From Wolbachia endosymbiont of Ctenocephalides felis wCfeT (GTDB lineage Bacteria > Pseudomonadota > Alphaproteobacteria > Rickettsiales > Anaplasmataceae): DNA of 64,000 bases. The notes beneath the pieces were generated by a model. The model saw only the letters and a program-made list of their open reading frames with translations, made no database searches and was not told the DNA's origin. Below are positions 27,248 to 35,857 of this stretch, in pieces. The stretch lies in assembly GCF_012277295.1 (NCBI RefSeq), contig NZ_CP051156.1, positions 1,054,001 to 1,118,000 on the forward strand, given 5' to 3'. The number at the start of each line of letters is the position of its first letter. The stretch's first letter is position 1. Made by a program: the position numbers and the translations under genes.

Positions 27248-28306
27248 TTATGCAAGAGCTATATTCACGTGCCCCATTTTGCGTTTATCTCTCACTTCCG
27301 TCTTTCCATATATAGTCAAGTTAGCTTTTTCATCATTTAAATATTTATGAGAATCATGTATATCTTTACCTATTATGTTTTTTGTCATGCAAGGAAAACG
27401 CAGTGCCACTTTCTGCATAGGCAATCCGCATATTACTCTCACCAACTGCTCAAATTGACTTACATTGCATGCATCCAAGCTCCAATGACATGAATTATGA
27501 GGTCTTGGAGCTAATTCATTAATTAGTAGCTCATTATCTTTAGTAATAAAAAACTCAATAGCTAGAATTCCTATTAAATTCAGTGCATTTGCTGTTTTTT
27601 CCGCAATGTATTGTACTTTCTCAATTAAATTGTTATCTATTTTAGCCGGTACTGTTGAGGTATCAAGTATACCGTCAACATGATGATTCTCTGCTACAGG
27701 AAAAAAAGTTACTTTACCACTCTTACCTCTTGCAATAATTATTGAAACCTCTTTAAGTAAATCAACACTTTCTTCAAGAATATGTTGTTTACTCCAATCA
27801 AAAGAGTTAAACCGCTCCAATTCAGAATCATTGTTGATTACATACTGTCCCTTTCCATCATAATCCATTTCTGCTGTTTTAAGTCTCATTGGATAGCTAA
27901 AATTTTTGCTGCCTTCCAGTAACTCATTGTAATTCTGTACACTTTTGTAGTTAGCAGTTTTTATGTTTAAATTTTTAATAAAATCCTTTTCTCTTAATCT
28001 ATTTTGTGAAATGTGCAATGCTTCCTTACCCGGATAAAAACTCACATATTGTGATACAATATCAATTGCACTACATGGTATATTTTCAGATTCAATAGTA
28101 ACTAAATCTACACTTTGCGCAAAAGACTCAAGAGCTTTCTCGTCAGAGAAATTTGCTATTGTTAAATCATCAACAATAGAACAGCCTGGATCGTTTTTAT
28201 TAGCAGTAAAAATATGTATTTTTTGTCCAAGATTTGTTGCAGCAATGGCAGTCATTTTACCCAATTGCCCACCACCCATTATTCCTATTGTTTTTTTATC
28301 TAGCAT
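27248..28306 (-). CDS. purK: N5-carboxyaminoimidazole ribonucleotide synthase PurK
   Basis: An ATP-grasp enzyme of purine synthesis, 352 aa. The N-terminal GIMGGGQLGKMTAIAA dinucleotide-like loop (residues 8-23), the ATP-grasp strand IGILAIEFFITKDNELLINE and the ELAPRPHNSCHWSLDAC signature are all there. The length is normal. It carboxylates AIR with ATP and bicarbonate. It is alone on the minus strand between accessory genes. Confidence 0.96.
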   Translation of the reverse strand: MLDKKTIGIMGGGQLGKMTAIAATNLGQKIHIFTANKNDPGCSIVDDLTIANFSDEKALESFAQSVDLVTIESENIPCSAIDIVSQYVSFYPGKEALHISQNRLREKDFIKNLNIKTANYKSVQNYNELLEGSKNFSYPMRLKTAEMDYDGKGQYVINNDSELERFNSFDWSKQHILEESVDLLKEVSIIIARGKSGKVTFFPVAENHHVDGILDTSTVPAKIDNNLIEKVQYIAEKTANALNLIGILAIEFFITKDNELLINELAPRPHNSCHWSLDACNVSQFEQLVRVICGLPMQKVALRFPCMTKNIIGKDIHDSHKYLNDEKANLTIYGKTEVRDKRKMGHVNIALA

Positions 28307-28403
28307 ATTCTAATTGTGTAGTTATCAACAGTACCAAATCAAAATTCATGGATCCCAGATACTACCTTCTGAGTCAACAAATTATTTGACCTTTACAGTA
28401 GAA

Positions 28404-28440
28404 AAATTCAGTTATTTCCGTTTTGGAAATAACTGAATTT
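28404..28440. repeat. Extended copy of the AGTTATTTCC palindrome
   Basis: A 16-bp perfect stem AAATTCAGTTATTTCC with loop GTTTT. It shares the 11-bp core with the three R1 copies but none of the rest of R1, so the palindrome can occur on its own. Confidence 0.85.
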
Positions 28441-28463
28441 GAGATATATGGACCATAAAGAAA

Positions 28464-28492
28464 GGTGTCATTCTAGCGCTTGACGCTGGAAT
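28464..28492. repeat. CATTCCAGCG hairpin at the left edge of IS903-type copy 2
   Basis: GGTGTCATTCTAGCG...CGCTGGAAT palindrome that stops exactly at the IS boundary. A similar palindrome in mirror order begins exactly at the other boundary (29583-29611). Confidence 0.85.
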
Positions 28493-29582
28493 GGCTTTAT
28501 TGCATCGCTCTTTGGATAGGAGGCAATGCATAATAAATTCATGAAGCTATCTCAAATTTAGCCATGCCTATTTCAGTAAATTTGTTCAGCAAATAACACT
28601 TGAGTAGCATTTCTTTCTCACGGTTAATCTCAGATTTGTTCCTAAAACTAAACCCAAATGTTTGCTTCAGTCGCGAGAAAAAACTTTCTATATAAGATCT
28701 CTTCCCATAATTTATCTCTTTTTTCCACTTCTTCATACCATCTTCACCATATGACTTTATGAGCTTGATTGTAGAATTTCTCTCAGCCATATAATCCAGC
28801 TTTGGATGCTCCACTGCATTGTTTTGCAGAGGAATTTTTGTCTTTATGCCAAGCTCATTGCACAATTTGTATAACTTCTTTCGATTATATGCTCTGTCTG
28901 CATATAGTGTGCTTATATTGTATTTAGCATTAGCCCTTGCAATAAGATCACAGGCTCCATAGTGGTCAGAATAAACTCCACTACTGTATTTTGCAGCTAT
29001 GACTTTTTTGCTACCTATCTCCAGCATTACATGCAATTTTCTTGTTTGCTTATAGCCACGGTACTTTCTATCTGTACCGTTTGCCTTACTATGGCCTGGA
29101 ATATTATTGTAGATGCTTATTCCAGTGCTATCTATGGCGATCTCAATATTTTCCATACTGTTTTTATCATGTCTTCGATCATTAATTTTTAAGTTAAGCT
29201 TTTTGAATCTTCTGGAAGCCTGGGAATAGCTGATAACTTGCAAATTTTTTCCTATTTGCTCAAGGTATCCCGCTATAAACCCCACCGTTTGTCTTAGGCC
29301 TATTCTAAACAAATAAGTTATTATGTGAATTAGAATTACGACTTTATCACTATAAATATTGTTGCCACCGGCCATTTTGGGACTTTTTTCGTACCAATTT
29401 TCTATGGCATCGTTGACGTAATAAAAAATATTTCCTCTTTCTTGGAGAAATTTGTTATATTCGTAGCAGTTACTGACTTTCATTTTGACTGGCATATTTT
29501 TCCTTTGTCGGTTAAATGCCTGTTTATAATGAATTTCGTCAGTAACTCCCAGTTCTTTTTACTTTAGCTATGCAACAAAGCC
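28493..29582 (-). mobile_element. IS5-family (IS903-type) insertion sequence, copy 2
   Basis: 1090 bp, the same as copy 1, with left end GGCTTTATTGCAT (one change). The flanking 9-mers are cgctggaat and attccagcg, which are reverse complements and not direct repeats. Each belongs to a hairpin. This is not a standard target duplication. Confidence 0.93.
28539..29495 (-). CDS. IS903-type DDE transposase (copy 2)
   Basis: 318 aa with D122, D200 and E270 intact and no frameshift. It is identical to copy 1 except for Glu after EINR near residue 289. It may be active. Confidence 0.95.
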   Translation of the reverse strand: MPVKMKVSNCYEYNKFLQERGNIFYYVNDAIENWYEKSPKMAGGNNIYSDKVVILIHIITYLFRIGLRQTVGFIAGYLEQIGKNLQVISYSQASRRFKKLNLKINDRRHDKNSMENIEIAIDSTGISIYNNIPGHSKANGTDRKYRGYKQTRKLHVMLEIGSKKVIAAKYSSGVYSDHYGACDLIARANAKYNISTLYADRAYNRKKLYKLCNELGIKTKIPLQNNAVEHPKLDYMAERNSTIKLIKSYGEDGMKKWKKEINYGKRSYIESFFSRLKQTFGFSFRNKSEINREKEMLLKCYLLNKFTEIGMAKFEIAS

Positions 29583-29611
29583 ATTCCAGCGTCACGCGCT
29601 GGAATGACACC
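29583..29611. repeat. CATTCCAGCG hairpin at the right edge of IS903-type copy 2
   Basis: ATTCCAGCG-TCACG-CGCTGGAAT followed by GACACC. It is the mirror of the hairpin at 28464-28492. Confidence 0.85.
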
Positions 29612-29809
29612 TTTTGGAACAACGTTCGTACAGATGTAAATATAAGCTCAGTAATTTTTTTTATTCAAGAAATAGGATAGTTATGGAAAAAAAGTACTTG
29701 CATAACTTTGAACACCTACTTATTATGCAAAGCAATATTGTAGTTTAAACAGTTGACTATTGTTTAAAAGCATATTAGATATGGTATAAGTGTGATAAGG
29801 GGGTATATT

Positions 29810-32659
29810 ATGGCAATAACAAATCCTACAAATTCTTCAATTTTTTCAGGAACTGCTTCTTATATAAGCAGTTCAAAACCTGTTACTTTTATAAAAAACA
29901 GTTTGTTTCCTAAAAAAAGCAATAAAGGAGGAAAAGTAAGTAATAAATTAACAACAGAAGATAAAAATATTATTGCAGATGTTATTTCTGCAATGGAAAG
30001 TTTATTGCAGAGAAATTCTGCTGATAAAGAAAAGTTTGATAGGGAGAAGTTGAAAAAGCTCGCATCTCTTAGAAGTAGGATAGAAAGCTCTCTTACTAAG
30101 GATAGAGCAATAATGAAATTTTGTCATTCCATTATAGAAAATGAAGATTTATGTAAAGCATTCAATGATCTTTCTGAAAAGAATAATGATAAGGAGTTTT
30201 CTGCTAAATTAGATGAGATCATTGAAGAGTTTGGCATACACCAACTGCAAAGAAAAATGCTGCTCCTTAAGAAGATTCAGGGAAAAAGTGACTTCAATTC
30301 TATAAAAAATAGTTATGGTGACTGGGGTTTTTATAATCTGTTAAGAGATTTGACGCGTGATGAAAATTTTAAGAAAGAGTATCTTGATAAAGCATTCAGT
30401 GAAAGAAGTAAGTCTTTTATGGATGATGTGAATAAGTATATAGAACTAGCATATATAGGAAGGGGAGTTGCAAATAAATATTTTAGCGCAAAATTAGATA
30501 TTCAAGCTTATTATTCGGTAACGGGTGATAATAACAGAGTTTTGAATATAAATCTTGTTGATCACGGTAACAATGAGCCAATAGAAGTTAGTGATATTTT
30601 AAAGAAGGAACAAGATACTGATGCATTGAATATCTATCACAATGGAAAGCTTGAGGTTTATGGTCGTCAAGATAAAGAGAAGAAAAGATATTACACATTT
30701 GAAGGAAATGCATCTTACGAGATGACAAGCACTTGGCCTGTAAGCTGTAAAATGGTTATGCATGTGAATAAGGATGGTATAGCTAAAGTGTTGAGCTTTG
30801 ATGATGGTACAGATTCTAAGTTGACACAAGAAAAGTGGTTTGAGTTATTGAAACAAAACCAAGAGTTGTACATTCAAGGCCTGCCTTTACATGAAGCTGT
30901 AGCAAAATACTTGGGACTAAGATCTGGAGAAACATTACAAGCAACAACAAAGGCTGAGAAGCAGCTACCTGACGTTATACCTACTTCTCAAAAAAGTAAG
31001 GAAATTGCTAAAAGTTCCAGTTGTGAAGGACCTACGAAGAAAGGTCCAGGTGGGAACCCAAAAGATTCTGATAAAGATAAAGATCCAGGTCCAGATAGTG
31101 GAGCTAGTCCTGCAGCTAGTTCTCCTAGTACACCGGATAGTCAACCAGAGACTGTTTCTCAACCTGGTAAGGTTACAACACAGAACTCTACAACCAATGT
31201 CACGCAACAAGCTGAAGCTCATACTGAAACAAAAGGAGTTAACTCGCAATCAATTGTAACTCAAGCAGAAACTACTTTACAAGATGAGTTAAATGGCAAG
31301 ATAGTAGAGCTATCTGGAAAAAATAGTGGTTTGCAAAGTAAGCTTAAAGTACAAGAACAAAAATTTATAGAAAAAGAAGAGTATGAGGAGTTAGTGAAGT
31401 TGCTTTTTAAGGAAAGTGAAGAATTAAAAAGAGAGTTAGATGACACTGAAGAAAAGAAAGAAAAGCTAAATAGGAAGTTTGAGCAGGTTATTCAAACAAA
31501 TGAAGAGTTAACAGGTGAGGTAAAAAGATTATTTGGAAAAAATAGCGATTTGGAAAATGAGCTTAAAGTACAAGAAACAGGTAAAGAAGAATATAGAGAG
31601 TTAGTGAACAAGCTTATTGAGGCAAGGAGTAAATTAGAAAAAGACTTAAATACTGCTACAAAAGAGAAGAATGAGTTTGAAGGCAAGGTAGAAGAGTTAT
31701 CTGGAAAAAATAGTGATTTACAAGCCGAGCTTGAAGCACAAGAGCAAGGATTAAAAGCAGAGAGAATAAAAGGACATGAAGAATTAATGAAAGTTAATAC
31801 AGAACGAAAAAAGCAAGTGCATGGTCTTGTTGAGGCAACATGGAAATTAAGAAAAGCTTTAAGTAACGCTATAAAAGAAAGGAATGCGTTCGAAGATGAA
31901 TCAAAGAAGTTAAAGATAAAACTAAAAGAAGACGAAGAAGAATTAGATCTTATACTAGATAAACACTCTAATACTGTAGACAAATTAAATTCTCAGCTAT
32001 GTGAAAAAGATGATGAGATTAAAGATTTAGAGGAAAGGGTAAAAGAACAGCAGTTGAAACTGCTGGAAAAAGGTGATGAGCTTAATAAGCTAGTTGAAAG
32101 TTATAAGGAAATAATAAAAGAAAAATTTCAGCTTCTGCAGCAGGAAAAAGATAACAAAATTGAAGATTTAGAGTCTCAGCTGCAGGGAAAAGATAATGAA
32201 ATTGAAAATTTAAAGGAAATAATAGAAGATAAGACAGAGAGAATTGAAAGAATGAAAGAAGACTCTCTTATTGATAAAAAAGAAATAAAAGAGTTAAGAA
32301 ATTATGTAGAAGATTTGAATAAAACTGATGATAACAAAATAGACATAGATGAGGTCTTCAGTAATGTAACGTCATATCGGGATTTATGTACTATAGTTTC
32401 AGGACTTGGTGGTCTTATTGAGCCAATAACGGAACAACTGTCACCTAGATCTAAACGACCTAGATTTGGAAGTATCACTACTGATGATGGGTTTGATAGT
32501 GAAAGTGATAGGGGAAGTGATATAGATGACGATAGAGGAAGTTATGGAGGAAAAAGTGATAATCGCCCTAACTCTGCTATTAATTCTTCTTGGATAGAAA
32601 ACGTATCCATTCAGCCGGGCGGTAAAATAAAGAGTAGACAAGGAATGCTAAAAAGGTAA
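29810..32659 (+). CDS. Large coiled-coil protein, C-terminus cut by IS66 copy C
   Basis: I chose ATG 29810 (MAITNPTNSSIFSGTAS) because an AAGGGGG site lies 7 bases upstream. An in-frame GTG at 29792 overlaps that site. Residues 1-390 look globular. About 400-480 is rich in P, S, T and G. About 490-840 is a long coiled coil with three related blocks built on (E)L(S/F)GKNS(G/D)L(Q/E). A tail of Ser/Asp repeats carries a basic PRSKRPRF cluster. The last residues (VSIQPGGKIKSRQGMLKR) come from the IS66 left end. No signal peptide or membrane segment is seen. The family is unknown. Size, repeats and basic cluster fit a secreted host-directed protein, which is inference. Confidence 0.8.
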   Translation: MAITNPTNSSIFSGTASYISSSKPVTFIKNSLFPKKSNKGGKVSNKLTTEDKNIIADVISAMESLLQRNSADKEKFDREKLKKLASLRSRIESSLTKDRAIMKFCHSIIENEDLCKAFNDLSEKNNDKEFSAKLDEIIEEFGIHQLQRKMLLLKKIQGKSDFNSIKNSYGDWGFYNLLRDLTRDENFKKEYLDKAFSERSKSFMDDVNKYIELAYIGRGVANKYFSAKLDIQAYYSVTGDNNRVLNINLVDHGNNEPIEVSDILKKEQDTDALNIYHNGKLEVYGRQDKEKKRYYTFEGNASYEMTSTWPVSCKMVMHVNKDGIAKVLSFDDGTDSKLTQEKWFELLKQNQELYIQGLPLHEAVAKYLGLRSGETLQATTKAEKQLPDVIPTSQKSKEIAKSSSCEGPTKKGPGGNPKDSDKDKDPGPDSGASPAASSPSTPDSQPETVSQPGKVTTQNSTTNVTQQAEAHTETKGVNSQSIVTQAETTLQDELNGKIVELSGKNSGLQSKLKVQEQKFIEKEEYEELVKLLFKESEELKRELDDTEEKKEKLNRKFEQVIQTNEELTGEVKRLFGKNSDLENELKVQETGKEEYRELVNKLIEARSKLEKDLNTATKEKNEFEGKVEELSGKNSDLQAELEAQEQGLKAERIKGHEELMKVNTERKKQVHGLVEATWKLRKALSNAIKERNAFEDESKKLKIKLKEDEEELDLILDKHSNTVDKLNSQLCEKDDEIKDLEERVKEQQLKLLEKGDELNKLVESYKEIIKEKFQLLQQEKDNKIEDLESQLQGKDNEIENLKEIIEDKTERIERMKEDSLIDKKEIKELRNYVEDLNKTDDNKIDIDEVFSNVTSYRDLCTIVSGLGGLIEPITEQLSPRSKRPRFGSITTDDGFDSESDRGSDIDDDRGSYGGKSDNRPNSAINSSWIENVSIQPGGKIKSRQGMLKR

Positions 32660-34063
32660 ACTAGAGTGGCTGTGAGGTAATATGGTTGATCTTTTAGAAT
32701 TTTGCGAAAGTTTAAGCAGACTATAGAAAAGTTAGAAACAAAAATAGAAGAGCTTAAAGCAGAAAATAAAGCGCTAAGGATCGAAAACGCTGAGTTAAAA
32801 GAAAGGCTTGGCTTAAGTTCAAAAAATTCATCTATACCAAGCTCCAAAGAATTATATAAGATGAGGGAAAATAAGCCAAAAAGTGACAGGAAAGTAGGAG
32901 CACAGGTTGGACATAAAGGCAGTTACCGCCCTAAAATGGAGGCAGATGAGATGGTAAAAATAGAACTGCCCAATACGTGTGAGTGCGGAGGAGAAATTGC
33001 GGTATCAAAAGATCCGTATACTCATCAAAAGGTCGATTTGCCGGAAATCAAGCCGTATGTAGTTGAATATCAACTAGAGCATGGACGTTGCAAAAAATGT
33101 GGAAAAAGAAAAAGTAGCAAGCTACAAGAAGGAGTAACTGCGGACACATTTGGTCCAAGAGTTAAGTCAGTAATTGCAGCATTAAGTGGATTTTACAAGA
33201 ATTCGAAAAAAGAAGTGGCAAATATTATAAAGGACATTTTCAACCTGGATATCAGCGTCGGTAGTGTATCAAATAGCGAGGCTAGAGTGGCAGAAAAATG
33301 CCAAGAAGCATATGAGCAAATTGAGGAAGAGGTAAGCAAGAGCAAAATTTTACATATCGATGAAACTAGCCATTACAACAAAGGTAAACAGGGCTGGTGC
33401 TGGATGTTTGCGAGCAAAATAGGAAGTGTGATCAAATTGACAGAGTCAAGAGGGATGAAAGTCCTGGAAAATAGTAAATTTGGAAAGAATAACAACCTAG
33501 TAGTGACCGACAGATATGCAGCTTACAACTACTTTTCCAGCAAGAAAAGGCAGGTCTGTTGGGCACATTTAGCAAGAGATTTTGAAAGGTTGTCTCATAG
33601 TTGGAATAGCGAAGTGAAAGTTTTGGGGTATTATTTAAGGAATGTTGCTACTGAATTATTTGCATTGAAAAAAGCTCTGTTAAAGGATGAAATAGACACA
33701 TTAAGGTTCATAAGAAGAGCAAGAAAATTACGCAAGTGAACGAGATATTACTTAAAGAATATATCAAATTTACCCGAGGCAATTGGAGCGTCTCGAGTAG
33801 CAAAAAATATCATGAAATCGGATCTGATGATGTGGAAATTTTTGGACGATCCAGAAAATATTCCACTGACAAACAACTATGCTGAGCAACAGATTCGGCA
33901 TTACGTTGTTTACCGAAAAGTTTCATATTTTACACAATCGAAACGGGGAAATATGTTTCTTGAGAGGATAATTTCATTGTACTTGACTTGGAGGCAAAAG
34001 AAGTTAAATCCTTTTCAAAACCTACTGGCTATTGCTTCTTAAGCCATACACCTGAATGGATAC
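32603..34063 (+). mobile_element. IS66-family element, copy C
   Basis: 1461 bp with GTATCCATTCAG ends. The flanks tagaaaac and atattctc do not match. It ends the coiled-coil gene on its left. Its transposase has a nonsense mutation. Confidence 0.93.
32702..34042 (+). pseudogene. IS66 transposase TnpC, nonsense mutation (copy C)
   Basis: Identical in layout to the other copies. Codon 346 is TGA (33737-33739) where the others have CGA (Arg). The cut falls after D220 and D270 but before E395, so the catalytic triad cannot be completed. There is also Q for R after the catalytic Glu (NNYAEQQIRH). It starts at TTG. Confidence 0.92.
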
Positions 34064-34107
34064 ATATTCTCATGCTAAATTGACCATTTTATTTATAGGC
34101 AATATTT

Positions 34108-34425
34108 ATGGATTTGTTTAGTGATTCTGATACTTATAAGGATACAACGGTAACGTTTGAAGCACAATTGGACAGGTGTAATCTTACAGCTGATTATGAT
34201 AGCGGCGGTAAAGGCCTTAGCATGGATTTAAAGGATAAGACAGGATTGGGAGGTAGTATTTCGTATGCAAACCATATGCTAAAGTTCTTCTCACCTGATA
34301 AGAATTATGAAGTGTCATTAGGTACAATGGAATTTGATGAGAAAAGTAATACAGTCAGAATTGGATTCCAAGCGGCTTTGTTGCATCGCTCTTTGGATAG
34401 GAGGCAATGCATAATAAATTCATGA
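34108..34425 (+). pseudogene. 5' fragment of an unknown gene, cut by IS903-type copy 3
   Basis: The native part is 34108-34373 (MDLFSDSDTYKDTTVTFEAQ...SNTVRIGFQ). The frame then runs 17 codons into the IS end. It is a soluble, beta-rich sequence with no recognised family. The remainder is not at the other edge of the IS, which instead abuts repeat R1, so the gene has lost its 3' part by rearrangement and not by simple insertion. The ribosome-binding site is weak (AGG). Confidence 0.6.
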
Positions 34426-35463
34426 AGCTATCTCAAATTTAGCCATGCCTATTTCAGTAAATTTGTTCAGCAAATAACACTTGAGTAGCATTTCTTTCTC
34501 ACGGTTAATCTCAGATTTGTTCCTAAAACTAAACCCAAATGTTTGCTTCAGTCGCGAGAAAAAACTTTCTATATAAGATCTCTTCCCATAATTTATCTCT
34601 TTTTTCCACTTCTTCATACCATCTTCACCATATGACTTTATGAGCTTGATTGTAGAATTTCTCTCAGCCATATAATCCAGCTTTGGATGCTCCACTGCAT
34701 TGTTTTGCAGAGGAATTTTTGTCTTTATGCCAAGCTCATTGCACAATTTGTATAACTTCTTTCGATTATATGCTCTGTCTGCATATAGTGTGCTTATATT
34801 GTATTTAGCATTAGCCCTTGCAATAAGATCACAGGCTCCATAGTGGTCAGAATAAACTCCACTACTGTATTTTGCAGCTATGACTTTTTTGCTACCTATC
34901 TCCAGCATTACATGCAATTTTCTTGTTTGCTTATAGCCACGGTACTTTCTATCTGTACCGTTTGCCTTACTATGGCCTGGAATATTATTGTAGATGCTTA
35001 TTCCAGTACTATCTATGGCGATCTCAATATTTTCCATACTGTTTTTATCATGTCTTCGATCATTAATTTTTAAGTTAAGCTTTTTGAATCTTCTGGAAGC
35101 CTGGGAATAGCTGATAACTTGCAAATTTTTCCCTATTTGCTCAAGGTATCCCGCTATAAACCCCACCGTTTGTCTTAGGCCTATTCTAAACAAATAAGTT
35201 ATTATGTGAATTAGAATTACGACTTTATCACTATAAATATTGTTGCTACCGGCCATTTTGGGACTTTTTTCGTACCAATTTTCTATGGCATCGTTGACGT
35301 AATAAAAAATATTTCCTCTTTCTTGGAGAAATTTGTTATATTCGTAGCAGTTACTGACTTTCATTTTGACTGGCATATTTTTCCTTTGTCGGTTAAATGC
35401 CTGTTTATAATGAATTTTGTCAGTAACTCCCAGTTCTTTTTACTTTAGCTATGCAACAAAGCC
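34374..35463 (-). mobile_element. IS5-family (IS903-type) insertion sequence, copy 3
   Basis: 1090 bp with standard GGCTTTGTTGCAT ends. The left flank is attccaagc (in the broken gene) and the right flank is cgctagaat (a hairpin arm of R1), with no duplication. The two sides come from unrelated sequences, so this copy marks a recombination junction. Confidence 0.93.
34420..35376 (-). CDS. IS903-type DDE transposase (copy 3)
   Basis: 318 aa with an intact D122, D200, E270 triad. It differs from copy 2 by Ser for Gly at residue 44. No stop or frameshift is present. Confidence 0.95.
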   Translation of the reverse strand: MPVKMKVSNCYEYNKFLQERGNIFYYVNDAIENWYEKSPKMAGSNNIYSDKVVILIHIITYLFRIGLRQTVGFIAGYLEQIGKNLQVISYSQASRRFKKLNLKINDRRHDKNSMENIEIAIDSTGISIYNNIPGHSKANGTDRKYRGYKQTRKLHVMLEIGSKKVIAAKYSSGVYSDHYGACDLIARANAKYNISTLYADRAYNRKKLYKLCNELGIKTKIPLQNNAVEHPKLDYMAERNSTIKLIKSYGEDGMKKWKKEINYGKRSYIESFFSRLKQTFGFSFRNKSEINREKEMLLKCYLLNKFTEIGMAKFEIAS

Positions 35464-35783
35464 CGCTAGAATCCAGGTCTTTTTAACTTGATCCTATAAA
35501 TAGTATGACAAAAAAGCTTTATTATTAAAACATTTCTATTAATTTCATAATCATAGCTATCCACTCTATTTCCTTTAAAAATATCATAATTAATATATAA
35601 ATTTTATCTAATACTCTTAATTTTCGTCGACTTTTTAATATGATTATGGGAAGTTATATGAAAATCAGTTATTTCCAAAACGGAAATAACTGGTCTTTAA
35701 AAGTATGTTGCCGCATGATGGTAGCGTTAAAGTTGTAATTTTGAGATTTATGGAAGCTTTGATGTTCGTATAACTGTGTGTTG
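35464..35783 (-). repeat. Dispersed AT-rich repeat R1, copy 2
   Basis: The reverse complement of much of 7656-8053: CGCTAGAATCCAGG half-hairpin, TTTTTAACTTGATCC, AAGCTTTATTATTAAAACATTTCT, the AT-rich block, the palindrome at 35666-35692, and TAGCGTTAAAGTTGTAATTTT. It has one AATTAATAG unit where copy 1 has two. IS903-type copy 3 sits in its hairpin. The rest of the gap to 35857 (GCATGCTGGAATGATATTAT...) shows no gene. Confidence 0.8.
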
Positions 35784-35857
35784 CATGCTGGAATGATATT
35801 ATTATGTAGATAACTGGCTTAAAACACGATGTTTGTACAGTTGTGAAGCCTCAGAAC

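Noticed and set aside
31492..31983. A 163-aa minus-strand frame opposite the coiled-coil gene
   Set aside because: Ser/Phe-rich complement of Glu/Lys-rich codons, typical of a shadow frame.
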